23,529 nucleotides of DNA from Bacillota bacterium (GTDB lineage Bacteria > Bacillota > Clostridia > Christensenellales > Aristaeellaceae): assembly GCA_023402355.1 (NCBI GenBank), contig JAEXCG010000111.1:1-23529 (forward strand), read 5' to 3'. The notes beneath the pieces are model-generated. The model saw only the letters and a list, made by a program, of their open reading frames with translations. It searched no databases and was not told where the DNA came from. Positions 8,172 to 15,534 of the stretch are shown in pieces. Positions within the stretch are counted from its first letter, which is position 1. Every line of letters begins with the position of its first letter. The translations under genes were made by a program, and so were the position numbers.

Positions 8172-10061
8172 ATGAAAAAGACGTTTATCAGGCGCATGCT
8201 TTCGAGCGCGACGGCCCTCGCGCTCACGATGGGCGCGCTGTGCGCCTCTGCGGCGGACGCGGCCTACACCCAGCCGGAGCTGGGCGCCGACACCGTAGCG
8301 ATCCTCGAGCAGGACGGTTATCGGTTCAAGGACCTGAACAAGAACGGCGCGCTGGACGCCTATGAGGACTGGCGGCTTTCCCCCGAGGAGCGCGCCCAGG
8401 ACCTGCTCGGCCAGATGACCGCCGAGGACAAGGCGGCGCAGATGCTCCATGTGACGCTGGTCACGCTCAAGGAGAGCTGGTTTGCCGAAATGGACATCGG
8501 CTTCGCGCTGGCCTACGACTACCTGCAGGACGGCGCGAAGGCGGCCGCGGAGCGCACCAACGAGGTGCAGGCGCTGGCGGAGAGCTCGCGCCTGGGCATC
8601 CCCGTGGTGTTCTCCATGGACTCCGTCATCGGCGCGAGCTGGGTGGACGGCGCGACCATCCTGCCCGACCAGCTGACGCTCGCGGCCTCCGGCGACGCCG
8701 AGATGGTCGGGAAGCTGGCCGACATGCAGCGCGAAGAGATGAAGGCCATCGGCGTGCGCATGAGCCTCTCCCCCGTCGCCGACATCGCCACCGACCCGCG
8801 CTGGGGCCGCGTGCAGGAATGCTTCGGCGAGGACGTCGAGACGGCCACCCAAATGGTCGTGGCCGCGATTGGCGGGCTGCAGGGCGGCAAAGAGCTGACG
8901 CCCGATTCCGTCATGACCTGCGTCAAGCACTTCCCGGGCTCCGGCCCGCAGACGTCGGGCGTGGACGGCACGCCGCTCGTCTATAACGACGATTCCTTCC
9001 AGATGCACCTGAGCGTGTTCAAGGCGGCCATCGAGGCGGGCGCGTCCTCCATCATGCCCTACGGCTACTCCACCGTGCCGTACCTGGGCGGCGACGCCGT
9101 GGACAACTACGCGCACGAGTCCTCCACGGTCATGACCGAGCTGCTGCGCGGCGAGCTGGGCTACGACGGCATCATCCAGACTGACTGGGGCCTGAGCCCC
9201 ACGCCCGCGGCCCTGGCAGGCGCCGACGCCCTGGGCGGCGCGGGCACCCGCGAGGTGAAGAAGCTGGTGGACCAGCTCAGCGAGGAGCAGCTAAACGAAA
9301 AGGTGCTCCGCCTGCTGACCGCCAAGTTCGAGCTGGGCATCTTTGAAAACCCCTACGTGGACGTGGAAAACGCCGTGGCCACGCTGTCGAATGCCGAGCA
9401 CAAGGCGCTCGCCCGGGAAGCCGCGGCCAATGCGCTGACGATGGTGAAGTACGAAAACGCCGTTCCGCTCGCGGGCAAAAAGCTCGTCGTGGCCGGTTCC
9501 CTGGCCGACGACGGCCACGCGCTCTCCAGCGGCTGGACGGTGGAGTCCTACCAGGCCAAGAGCATTCTTTCGGCCCTGCGCGAAAAGGCGGGCGAAGAAA
9601 ACGTGAGCTACATCGGCGACGACACCTCTCTGGTGGAGGAGAGCTACCCCGAGGGCACGGTGGCCGTCGTGGTCGTCGGCGAGGCGTCGGGCACGCATGA
9701 GCCCGCCTGGGGCACCGCGACGCTGACGTTCCCCGACGAGCAGACCGACATGGTCGCCGCCCTGCAAAAGTCCGGCGCGAACGTCGTCACGGTCTGCCTG
9801 ATGAACCGCGCGTACGTGATGACCGACATGGTCAACCTGAGCGACTGCGTGCTGCTGGCCTACCGACCCGGCATGTCCAGCGGCGCGGACGCCGTCGCGG
9901 ACGCGCTGTACGGCGAGCATGCCGTCACCGGCAGGACGCCCTTCCAAATTCCCGCCTCCATGAGCCAGGTGCTCCTGCAGCGCGAGGATCTGGCCAAGGA
10001 CATGGTCGATCCGCTGTTCGATTACGGCTTCGGCATCGACGTCCCGTCCTTCGGCAACTGA
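8172..10061 (+). CDS. Secreted glycoside hydrolase family 3 enzyme (GH3-b)
   Basis: 629-residue paralogue of the GH3 encoded at 4309. A signal peptide (about residues 1-28, MKKTFIRRM start, ending in an ASAADA region) is followed by the same EF-hand-like loop, DLNKNGALDAYE (from D54). The barrel domain has KHFPGSGPQ (K252-H253), DPRWGRVQECFGED and the nucleophile in IIQTDWG (D338). The second domain is shorter than in GH3-a but keeps SSGWTVES and VVGEASGTHEPAWG, and ends DYGFGIDV. GGAAAGGGGAACC precedes the ATG. Sitting between permease and ATPase genes, it is clearly part of the import operon. Two similar but non-identical GH3s suggest different linkages or chain lengths of one glycan. Family secure; substrate unknown. 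Confidence 0.92.
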   Translation: MKKTFIRRMLSSATALALTMGALCASAADAAYTQPELGADTVAILEQDGYRFKDLNKNGALDAYEDWRLSPEERAQDLLGQMTAEDKAAQMLHVTLVTLKESWFAEMDIGFALAYDYLQDGAKAAAERTNEVQALAESSRLGIPVVFSMDSVIGASWVDGATILPDQLTLAASGDAEMVGKLADMQREEMKAIGVRMSLSPVADIATDPRWGRVQECFGEDVETATQMVVAAIGGLQGGKELTPDSVMTCVKHFPGSGPQTSGVDGTPLVYNDDSFQMHLSVFKAAIEAGASSIMPYGYSTVPYLGGDAVDNYAHESSTVMTELLRGELGYDGIIQTDWGLSPTPAALAGADALGGAGTREVKKLVDQLSEEQLNEKVLRLLTAKFELGIFENPYVDVENAVATLSNAEHKALAREAAANALTMVKYENAVPLAGKKLVVAGSLADDGHALSSGWTVESYQAKSILSALREKAGEENVSYIGDDTSLVEESYPEGTVAVVVVGEASGTHEPAWGTATLTFPDEQTDMVAALQKSGANVVTVCLMNRAYVMTDMVNLSDCVLLAYRPGMSSGADAVADALYGEHAVTGRTPFQIPASMSQVLLQREDLAKDMVDPLFDYGFGIDVPSFGN

Positions 10062-10100
10062 GCACGAGCATAACGGCATTGCGCCGAGGAAGGTGAAGGT

Positions 10101-11222
10101 ATGGCTTCCATTTCCATTCGAGATATGAACGTATCCTACAACAAGGGCAAGACCAACGTGCTTCAAAGCATGAACCTCGACATCAAGGACGGCGAGTTTT
10201 GCGTGTTCCTGGGCCCCTCCGGCTGCGGCAAGTCCACGGCGATGCAGTGCATCGCCGGGCTGCTGCACCCGGTTCAGGGCTCCATCAGCTTCGGCGACAC
10301 GCTGATGAGCCGGATGGAGGGCAAAAAGGAGACAGACTTCGTGCCGCCGCAGGAGCGCAACATCGCCATGGTGTTTCAGGAGTACGCGCTCTACCCCAAC
10401 ATGACCGTGCGCGAGAACATGTCCTTCGCCCTGAAGACCAAGAAGGTGCCCAAGGAGCAGATCGACACCAAGGTAGGCGAGATGGCCAAGATGCTCGAGA
10501 TCGAGGAGTACCTCGACCGCAAGATTGCCAACCTCTCCGGCGGCCAGCGCCAGCGCGTGGCGCTGGGCCGCGCCATGGTCCGCGACGCCAACGTGTTCCT
10601 GCTGGACGAACCGCTGGGCAACCTGGACGCCAAACTGCGCGACAAGGTGCGCTACGAGCTCAAGCAAATCCAAAAGCGGCTGCACATGACCACGGTCTAC
10701 GTGACCCACGATCAGACCGAGGCCATGACCATGGCCGACCATATCGTGCTGATGCGCGACGGCCTCATCATGCAGGAGGGCGGGCCCTTCGAGCTGTACG
10801 ACCATCCCAACTGCCTGTTCGTGGCGGGCTTTCTAGGCACGCCGGAGATCAACACGTTCCCCTGCACGGTCAAAAAGGAAGGCGCGGGCCTCGTGCTGGC
10901 GGCGAAGACGTTCACCCTCGCCGTGCCCGAAAAGGACCGGGCCTGCCTGGAAAAGTACGCGGGCAAGCAGGTCATTCTGGGCATCCGTCCTTCCGACTTC
11001 GTGCTCGCTGCCGCCAAAGAGCCCAACGCGATTCCCGGCAAGATCGACGGCGTGGAGCCTCTGGGCGACGCGTTCCTGATCCACATCAGCGTGGGCGATC
11101 AGCTCATGGTGTTCAAGTACACCGGCGAGACCGCGCCCGAGGGCGAGGACATCGCCATCGTCCCCAACCTGGCGAAGCTGCACCTGTTTGAAATGGAGAG
11201 CGAACGCAGGATCAACGGATAG
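10101..11222 (+). CDS. Sugar ABC transporter ATP-binding protein, MsmK/UgpC/MalK type
   Basis: 373-residue cytosolic ATPase that powers the importer. Walker A is GPSGCGKST (38-46), the ABC signature LSGGQRQRV starts at residue 145, Walker B is VFLLDEP with D169 and catalytic E170, followed by the D-loop GNLDAKLR and the H-loop VTHDQ (H203). A C-terminal TOBE-like regulatory region follows (about 240-365), including the family motif LGIRPSDF. Length matches MalK/MsmK proteins. In many Firmicutes one ATPase is shared by several sugar importers and encoded elsewhere; here a copy is inside the operon. GAGGAAGG lies before the ATG. Its stop codon is only 24 bases from the acyl carrier protein gene, which physically links sugar uptake to the acyl-transfer cassette. 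Confidence 0.95.
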   Translation: MASISIRDMNVSYNKGKTNVLQSMNLDIKDGEFCVFLGPSGCGKSTAMQCIAGLLHPVQGSISFGDTLMSRMEGKKETDFVPPQERNIAMVFQEYALYPNMTVRENMSFALKTKKVPKEQIDTKVGEMAKMLEIEEYLDRKIANLSGGQRQRVALGRAMVRDANVFLLDEPLGNLDAKLRDKVRYELKQIQKRLHMTTVYVTHDQTEAMTMADHIVLMRDGLIMQEGGPFELYDHPNCLFVAGFLGTPEINTFPCTVKKEGAGLVLAAKTFTLAVPEKDRACLEKYAGKQVILGIRPSDFVLAAAKEPNAIPGKIDGVEPLGDAFLIHISVGDQLMVFKYTGETAPEGEDIAIVPNLAKLHLFEMESERRING

Positions 11223-11246
11223 GACGGCGGAGGGAGGCTTTCGGCG

Positions 11247-11486
11247 ATGGAAGACAGGCAAAGGTTGCTTTCGCTCCTGCAGGACGTGCGCGACGACGTG
11301 GACTTTGCCGGCGAGACCGCGCTGATTCAGGATGGGCTGATCGATTCTCTGGACATCACGATCATCATCGCCGCCATCGACGAGGCGTTTGGCGTCCATA
11401 TCCGGGCGGCGGACATCGAGCCCGAAAACTTCGACAGCGTGGACGCCATGCTGCGCCTGATCGGGCGGTGCGAGGCGGAACGATGA
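11247..11486 (+). CDS. DltC-like acyl carrier protein
   Basis: 79-residue carrier protein. The 4'-phosphopantetheine attachment serine is S34 in GLIDSLDI, inside a helical acidic sequence of the usual carrier size (DltC is about 80 residues). It should hold an activated acid as a thioester and deliver it to the MBOAT protein. GGAGG lies nine bases before the ATG. Its stop overlaps the start of the next gene (ATGA). Carrier with adenylation enzyme and MBOAT next to each other is the core arrangement of dlt operons, which favours a DltC-like role over fatty-acid ACP. The DSLD sequence differs from the DS(F/M)G form common in classical DltC. Confidence 0.88.
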   Translation: MEDRQRLLSLLQDVRDDVDFAGETALIQDGLIDSLDITIIIAAIDEAFGVHIRAADIEPENFDSVDAMLRLIGRCEAER

Positions 11487-12961
11487 CGCGAAACGTGCTC
11501 GAATGGCTCGAGCGGTCCGCCGCCGAAGTGCCGGACGCCCCGGCGTTTGAGGACCCGCAGGGCGCGTTAACCTTTTCCGCCCTGCGCAAAAGGGCCCGGG
11601 AGATCGGCAGCTTCCTCGCGCAAAGGCTGCCCGCCCAGCGGCCGGTGCTGGTGCTGATGGACAAAGAACCCCTGACGGTCGCCGCGCTGCTGGGCGCCGT
11701 GTACGCGGGCTGCTTCTACACGCCGGCGGACGCGTCCATGCCCGAAAAGCGGCTGCTGCTGATCGTGGAGCAGCTCGACCCGGCCTGCGTCGTTTTCAGC
11801 GAAAGGTACCGGGCGTTGGCTGAGGCGACCGGGCGCCCCGCGTACGCGCCGGGCGAGATGCCGGAATCTGCCGATGCAAAGCTCCTCGAAGAGCGCCTGC
11901 GCGCGCAGGTGGACACAGACCTGCTGTACGTGCTCTTCACCAGCGGTTCGACGGGCGCTCCCAAGGGCGTCGCCGTCGCCCATCGCAGCGTCGTCGATTT
12001 CGTGGAATGGGCGTGCGGCGCGCTCTCGTTCGAGCCGGGCAGCCGCTTTGGCAGCCAGGCGCCGCTTTACTTCGACAACTCGGTGCTGGACCTGTACTGC
12101 GCGATCCGAAGCCAGAGCTGCGTCTTCTTCCTGCCGCGCTCGGACTTCTCCTTTCCCCGCCGCCTGCTGCGCGACCTCGATGACCATGCGATCGACACGA
12201 TCTTCTGGGTTCCCTCGGCCCTGACCGCAGTAGCCTCGTCCGGGCTGCTAAAGACGCAGCGTCCTCGCCTGAAACGGGTGCTTTTCTGCGGCGAGGTCAT
12301 GCCGTGCCGGACGCTGAACGCCTGGCGCAGGGCGCTGCCGGACGCCCGCTTCGTCAACATGTACGGCCCGACGGAGATCACGGACGTCTGCGCCTGGTAT
12401 GAGGTGGACCGCGACTTTTCGGACGGGGAGGCGCTCCCGATCGGCCATGCCTGCGCCAACACGCGCATTGTGCTGCTGGACGGCGAAATCTGCGTGACGG
12501 GCACCTGCCTGGCCGCCGGGTACTACGGCGCGCCCGATAAGACCGCGGAGGTCTTCGTGCAAAACCCCCTGCGGCCGCAGGTGCGCGAAATCCTGTACCG
12601 CACGGGCGATCTGGGCGCGCTGAACGACCGGGGCGAGCTCATGTTCCTCGGGCGCAGGGACAGCCAGATCAAGCGCCGCGGCTATCGGATCGAGCTGGGC
12701 GAGATCGAATGCGCGCTTTTCAGCCTGCAGGGCGTGCAAAACGGCTGCTGCCTCTATCAGCCGGAGGCGGAGCGGATCGTCCTGGTCTACACGGGCGGCG
12801 TCGAGGAGAGGCGGATCAGGGACGGACTCAAAGAGCGGCTTCCCCGGTACATGCTGCCGGACCTTTACGTCGCCCTGGACGCGCTGCCGGAGACCGGGAG
12901 CGGCAAAATCGACCGCGTAAGCGTCAGGCAGGTGGTGGAGCGTGAGCATCCTCTCCCTTGA
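11483..12961 (+). CDS. DltA-like adenylation enzyme 1 (amino-acid type)
   Basis: 492-residue member of the adenylate-forming superfamily, activating a carboxylic acid with ATP and loading it on the neighbouring carrier. Motifs: phosphate loop TSGSTGAPKG (153-162), MYGPTE (A5, 293-298), YRTGDLG (A7), GRRDSQIKRRGYRIELGEIE-type A8 region, and GSGKIDR (A10) with catalytic K475. Length is close to DltA (about 500). In the A4 region it reads QAPLYFDNSVLD, with D198 aligned to the Asp that in Bacillus DltA contacts the amino group of D-alanine, so an amino-acid substrate, possibly D-alanine, is likely. Start is the ATG overlapping the carrier stop, with GAGGCGGA before it; an upstream GTG at 11468 is less likely. 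It overlaps the MBOAT gene by 20 bases. Confidence 0.87.
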   Translation: MTRNVLEWLERSAAEVPDAPAFEDPQGALTFSALRKRAREIGSFLAQRLPAQRPVLVLMDKEPLTVAALLGAVYAGCFYTPADASMPEKRLLLIVEQLDPACVVFSERYRALAEATGRPAYAPGEMPESADAKLLEERLRAQVDTDLLYVLFTSGSTGAPKGVAVAHRSVVDFVEWACGALSFEPGSRFGSQAPLYFDNSVLDLYCAIRSQSCVFFLPRSDFSFPRRLLRDLDDHAIDTIFWVPSALTAVASSGLLKTQRPRLKRVLFCGEVMPCRTLNAWRRALPDARFVNMYGPTEITDVCAWYEVDRDFSDGEALPIGHACANTRIVLLDGEICVTGTCLAAGYYGAPDKTAEVFVQNPLRPQVREILYRTGDLGALNDRGELMFLGRRDSQIKRRGYRIELGEIECALFSLQGVQNGCCLYQPEAERIVLVYTGGVEERRIRDGLKERLPRYMLPDLYVALDALPETGSGKIDRVSVRQVVEREHPLP

Positions 12962-14465
12962 GTATCTCCTGTTTACGGCCGCGACCTTTGCGGCGTACTA
13001 CCTCTTTCCGCTGAAAAAACGCTGGTGTGTGCTTCTTATGGTCAGCATTTTATTTTATATGCTGGCCGGTTGGCAGAGCGTGGCGTACCTGGGCGCGGCC
13101 GCGGCCGTGACCTGGGGCGGCGCGCTGGGCGTTCACGCGCTGGCCGTTCGGCGCAAAGCGACGCTGGCCAGGCTGCTGCTCGCGCTCGTGCTGCTGGCGG
13201 TGCTCGGCGCGATGGCGTTTTTCAAGTACATCGGCGCTGTCCTGGACGCGGTAAACGCCCTGATGGCCGCCGTCGGGTCGGGTAAGACGCTGCCCGTGCG
13301 CGCGTGGATGCTTCCGCTGGGGCTGAGCTGGTTCACCTTTCAAAGCGCGGGCTACGTCATCGACGTGTATCGGGGTAAGTTCGAGCCGGAGAGAAATTTT
13401 TGCAAATACCTGTTGTTCGTCTCCTTCTTTCCGCAGATGGCGCAGGGACCGATCTCCACATGGCAGCAGCTTTCGCCCCAGCTAATGGAAGGACATCGCC
13501 TGCAGCCGCAGGGCGTGGCGGCCGGCTTCCTGCTGATGATCTGGGGCTACTTCAAAAAGCTGGTCATCGCGGACAGGCTGGCGATCGTCACCGCCTACGT
13601 GACCTCCGGCGCGGAGCAGCCCGGGTGGCTGATCCTGATGGGCGCAGGGCTCTACATGGTGCAGCTCTACGCGGACTTCTCCGGCGGCATGGACGTCATA
13701 CGAGGCACCGCGCGGACGCTCGGCATCGACATGGCGGAAAACTTCCGCAGGCCGTTTTTCGCCGTCAGCGTGTCCGAGTACTGGCGGCGCTGGCACATCT
13801 CGCTGGGGGCCTGGTTTCGCTCCTACCTGCTCTATCCCCTGACCACGTCGCACTTGGGGCTTGCCATCGGCCGCGCTTCGTGCAAAAGGCTCGGAAAAAA
13901 GACGGGGCGGCTGGTTCCCTCGGCGCTGGCGACGATCCTGATCTTCCTGTGCATCGGCATATGGCACAGCGCCAACTGGAACGCCGCGCTCTACGGCCTG
14001 TACTTTGGCCTCGTCATGAGCGGCGCGATGCTCCTGCAGCCCGTCTTCCGTGCCGTGAGAAGACGGCTGCACGTGCAGGACGGAGGCCCACTGCTGGGCG
14101 GCCTTCGGCTGGTTCGCACGTGGCTTCTGGTGATGCTTCCCCAGTTCTTCGCCTTTACGAATGGGCCGCGTCAGGCGTTTGCCCTGATGCGCCGGTCGGT
14201 TTGCGGCTGGGCCTCGGCCGGTTTCGCGGAGGCGATGACGGCGGTCATGGCGCCGCTGGAGTGGTCGATCGCGCTCGCGGCAATGCTGCTTGTGCTCGCC
14301 GTCGATCTTTTGCAGGAGCGAGGCGCCGACGTGTGGGCCGATCTCGCGGCGAAAAGAGCGCCGCTCCGTTTCCTGGTGCTGATCGCGCTGATCCTTTCGA
14401 TCGTCGTGCTGGGCTGCTACGGCGACGGGTTTGACGGCGCGGCATTCCTGTATGCGCAGTTTTGA
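12942..14465 (+). CDS. MBOAT O-acyltransferase, DltB/AlgI type
   Basis: 507-residue polytopic membrane protein. In DltB and AlgI, this family moves acyl groups from a cytosolic donor to an extracellular polymer hydroxyl. Many hydrophobic segments are visible, starting at about residue 5. Family motifs: EYWRRWHISLGAWF (E279, H285) and the catalytic-His motif GIWHSANWNA (H342), matching the GxWHGxxW consensus except Ser for Gly after His. The start is GTG at 12942, preceded by GGTGGAG and lying 20 bases inside the previous gene, so translation is coupled. Its likely donor is the carrier encoded at 11247. The acceptor (teichoic-type polymer, exopolysaccharide or another glycan) cannot be read from sequence. 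Confidence 0.9.
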   Translation: MSILSLEYLLFTAATFAAYYLFPLKKRWCVLLMVSILFYMLAGWQSVAYLGAAAAVTWGGALGVHALAVRRKATLARLLLALVLLAVLGAMAFFKYIGAVLDAVNALMAAVGSGKTLPVRAWMLPLGLSWFTFQSAGYVIDVYRGKFEPERNFCKYLLFVSFFPQMAQGPISTWQQLSPQLMEGHRLQPQGVAAGFLLMIWGYFKKLVIADRLAIVTAYVTSGAEQPGWLILMGAGLYMVQLYADFSGGMDVIRGTARTLGIDMAENFRRPFFAVSVSEYWRRWHISLGAWFRSYLLYPLTTSHLGLAIGRASCKRLGKKTGRLVPSALATILIFLCIGIWHSANWNAALYGLYFGLVMSGAMLLQPVFRAVRRRLHVQDGGPLLGGLRLVRTWLLVMLPQFFAFTNGPRQAFALMRRSVCGWASAGFAEAMTAVMAPLEWSIALAAMLLVLAVDLLQERGADVWADLAAKRAPLRFLVLIALILSIVVLGCYGDGFDGAAFLYAQF

Positions 14466-14475
14466 GGTGATGGGC

Positions 14476-15534
14476 GTGGAAAGGACGGGCGGCCGCCGTA
14501 AGGCGCTCGCGTGCTTCTGGCTTCGGGTTCTCTGCTTTGCGCTGATCCTTGCGCTGGCGCTCGGCTATGCCGCCTACGTTCTCACGCCCAAGCATGACTA
14601 CGGCATCTGCAGCATGTTGAACCTCTACCGTCAGAAACAAAACACGGTGGACGTGCTGGTGTTGGGGACTAGCCTGGCCTACGCGGGCATAAATACCAAT
14701 GTGCTGTGGGACGAGTACGGGATCGCCGCGTACGACCTTTGCAGCGCCGAACAGCCCTTCTGGATCAGCTATTATTACCTGCTGGAGGCGCTGCGCACGC
14801 AGACGCCCTCGCTCATCCTGCTGGACGCAAAGCCGGCCATCTATGTCCAGGACTACTCCAAGGAGGGCCGCGCGCTCCTCTCCACCTCCGGCATCCTGTC
14901 GCCGCTGACGCGGCTGAAGGCCCTTCGCGCCTGCGTGGGCGACGAACATCTGGCGGAGGTCGCGCTGGCGTTTCCCAAGCTGCACCGCAATTACGCCAAC
15001 CTGACGGCGGAGGACTTCGCGTTCCCACCCAGCAACGGGGGGCGGGGCGGCTCCTGGAAGGGCTATATCGAGGAGGACGCGCAGGAGCGGCACGAACGGC
15101 CCTCGCTGGTCTATGTGGACACCAAGCGGTCGATCAACCCGCGCGAGGAGGAGTACGCCCGCAAAATCTTCGAGCTCGCAAACGAGCGGGGCATTCCGCT
15201 GCTGCTGGTCGGCATCCCCAACCCCGATTACGCGAGCGATCACCTGTACTACAACACGCTGTGGCACATCGCGGCGGAATACGGGGTTGACGGCATCAAT
15301 TACAACCGGCCCGACCTGCGCTTCGGCCTGCGGTATTCCACCGACTTCGCCGATTGGCAGCACCTGAACGTAAAAGGCAGCGTCACCTTTTCGCGCAGAC
15401 TGGGGATCGATCTCAAGGAACGCTTCGCGCTCCCCGACAGACGGGGCGACGCGGCCTATACCTCGTATGACGAATGCGCGCGGCGGTGGTTTACAGCCTA
15501 CCCCGCCCGCGCCGGAAAGGAGAGTGAAACATGA
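14476..15534 (+). CDS. Membrane-anchored SGNH-like protein, DltD/AlgX-like position
   Basis: About 352 residues. One N-terminal membrane segment (about 14-36, after an RRK stretch) would place the rest outside the cell. The extracellular part has SGNH-hydrolase features: VLVLGTSLAYAGIN with S66 as likely nucleophile, and DWQHLNVKG near the end with the D293-x-x-H296 pair. It probably works with the MBOAT protein in final acyl transfer or acyl editing, as DltD and alginate acetylation SGNH proteins do with theirs. GTG at 14476 is preferred because GAGGTG lies six bases before it; ATG at 14470 directly abuts that site. The stop overlaps the ATG of the next gene. It is not a recognisable orthologue of classical DltD; function inferred from fold motifs and position. 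Confidence 0.75.
   Translation: MERTGGRRKALACFWLRVLCFALILALALGYAAYVLTPKHDYGICSMLNLYRQKQNTVDVLVLGTSLAYAGINTNVLWDEYGIAAYDLCSAEQPFWISYYYLLEALRTQTPSLILLDAKPAIYVQDYSKEGRALLSTSGILSPLTRLKALRACVGDEHLAEVALAFPKLHRNYANLTAEDFAFPPSNGGRGGSWKGYIEEDAQERHERPSLVYVDTKRSINPREEEYARKIFELANERGIPLLLVGIPNPDYASDHLYYNTLWHIAAEYGVDGINYNRPDLRFGLRYSTDFADWQHLNVKGSVTFSRRLGIDLKERFALPDRRGDAAYTSYDECARRWFTAYPARAGKESET

Noticed and set aside
8142..10805. Long minus-strand open frames opposite GH3-b and the ATPase
   Set aside because: Same shadow composition; the plus-strand genes have full catalytic motifs.
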